A DNA stretch of 64,000 nucleotides from Embiotoca jacksoni (Eukaryota > Chordata > Actinopteri > Embiotocidae), in the NCBI GenBank assembly GCA_022577435.1, contig JAKOON010000012.1, positions 11,791,585-11,855,584 of the forward strand, given 5' to 3'. The notes under the pieces were generated by a model. It was not told where the DNA came from and made no database searches. It saw only the letters and a list, made by a program, of their open reading frames with translations. Within the stretch, counting starts at the first letter, position 1. Every line of letters starts with the position of its first letter. The position numbers and the translations under genes were made by a program. This document shows, in pieces, positions 62,401-64,000 of this stretch.

Positions 62401-62788
62401 AGGAACATGACATGAGAAAACTGCAGGACGATAGGATTACAAGTAATAAACTGAGGTTTCCTTCACATCCATCCCTGTTATGGTATGAAACTGGGAATGG
62501 ATCGGTCTTTCTCTCAACATTTTGTGTCTTTTTAAAATAATTTTAGTTCTATCTGTCTCTTTTTTTTTTCCTTTTTCACTTGTCTCTTTCTTTGTCTGTT
62601 GTTGTCCTTTGAATCACCTCGTTTTTGGCTTGTTTTCACACTTTTGTCCATTTTGAGTGTACAGCTTGTGTTGTCTGTGAGTCAGTGTGTGCACTTGCAA
62701 GTGAACTGAATACATTCTGCTGGGTATTCATTGGTGGTTGAGAAAGCCTTACCTGCAGTTACACCTGTCTTTAAGTTGTGCGCGCGCA

Positions 62789-62894
<106 letters not shown>

Positions 62895-63649
62895 GACAGA
62901 CAGAGTTGAGCATTACTGAATACAGAGTGGTGGTGAAAGTGATGAAGGGCTGGCTGGAAGAGAGAGAATGGTCTTGAGCAGCAATGATGAGAGCATTGCG
63001 ATTACCCAAGATGCTCCAGGCAAAGAGGGAGAGAGCGAGAGAAATTGTGGAGGGACAAATTTATAAGGGGGAGAGAGTGGAGACTGAATGATTAGTATGA
63101 GTTTTCTCCTACTGGAGAAAACACAGGGAGAGAGGGGAAGCACTGAGGGGATACGTGGAAAGGCAAAGAAAATGAGAGGAAAGAGGATTTTGAGATTCCA
63201 GAGAGCCCTTTGGCAGACAAATAGAGAGGGATTCAGGTGAAAACAAGAATGAGCGGATGGTGGAGGGACAGTGCCAATGATTACAGGATTGTATGGATCA
63301 GAAGAGCCTTGAGTGAACAGAGAATGAGTAAGAGACGGGTAGAAATGTATCTCCGAGAAGCAAAAGAAGGGAAGACATACACAGATTGAGTAGGATGGTC
63401 CTCAATAAAGACAGACAAAAACTGAATAAGTCAAATCAGCAAGAGGACAATCTCCACCTTTAAACAGTGCTACCCGATTGCTTCATCGTCTCTTTTCCTC
63501 TTGGCACTTTTTTTTGTGTGTGTGTGATAACAGCTTAGGTTGTCTGCTAGTTATGTTCAGACCTGGCCTAAGGACAATGAATGCAGCCCTGTACATACTA
63601 ACAATGAAAAAGACAGAGGGGAGGAGGAGGAGGCGGAGGAATGAACGCA

Positions 63650-63960
63650 CACCCCCTTCAGCAACCCGTAGCCTATACATATATCCTTCCCCTTTTAGCC
63701 AGGCATGGCCTAATCAGCGAGCTAATTAGCTCTTTCTGTAACTGCATCAGCCTCATGTAACTGATTGCATTAACAACTGCCACACATCAAACAGTCATGT
63801 CTCACGCTTGTGCATCTCATTACACGCTAAGGACATGCAAGGTTAAGGCCAGACTTTGACTGGGAATAAAATGAGGAATATTTTCTGCCACAGCTGGTGA
63901 ACAAATAAATGTATTCCCTTTGTTCATCCCAAGACCTCATGAATCACTGTAGGCATAGTT
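63650..63960. promoter_or_regulatory. Candidate conserved non-coding element
   Basis: Repeat-free block with taatcagcgagctaattagc, tgattgcattaacaactgcc and gcatctcattacacgct. It is dense in ATTA/TAAT and TGATT words, resembling homeodomain/TALE-type enhancer sequence. By eye only. Confidence 0.25.
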
Positions 63961-64000
63961 GTGAGCCATTTCAATTGTTTTGCTTCTCTTAAAGTCACTC

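Overview
The window is intronic vertebrate DNA, most likely from a teleost fish and probably a percomorph. It is AT-rich and CpG-poor, full of CA/GT microsatellites and transposon relics typical of fish (Tc1-like, Polinton/Maverick, Ty3/gypsy). Three short exons with consensus splice sites are the only host coding sequence I can support.

All three exons lie on the + strand and encode consecutive parts of CDKAL1, the radical-SAM methylthiotransferase that makes the ms2t6A37 modification on tRNA-Lys(UUU). They are 21210-21376, 34236-34381 and 53830-54010. Their phases join exactly, giving about 164 residues from the middle of the protein. The 5' exons (including the Cys motif that holds the radical-SAM cluster) and the 3' exons (TRAM domain and C-terminal membrane anchor) lie outside the window. 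The complete introns are 12,859 bp and 19,448 bp. The flanking introns exceed 21 kb and 9.9 kb within the window.

Region by region: 1-21209 is intron with a Ty3/gypsy pol remnant (6190-6725), several CA/GT arrays with a Z-DNA-prone stretch (8.8-9.4 kb), and a cluster of mobile elements at 13.4-16.8 kb. That cluster holds a Tc1-like 3' fragment beside a shrunken Polinton with opposed terminal repeats and a broken integrase. 21377-34235 holds two copies of one Tc1-like family (22700-24133 and 27765-28312) and a homeodomain-site-rich block at 25.6 kb. 34382-53829 holds a G-quadruplex motif, a CpG-dense patch at 44 kb, a dispersed teleost repeat at 48 kb, and low-repeat segments at 51.5-53.3 kb that look like conserved non-coding elements. 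54011-64000 is intron with further candidate elements and a 100-bp CA array.

CDKAL1 introns in vertebrates are known to carry long-range enhancers of the neighbouring SOX4 gene. The non-coding blocks here may therefore matter more for SOX4 than for CDKAL1, but this is inference: no alignment could be run. I found no new multi-gene system. The most unusual object is the compact Polinton derivative at 14180-16810.
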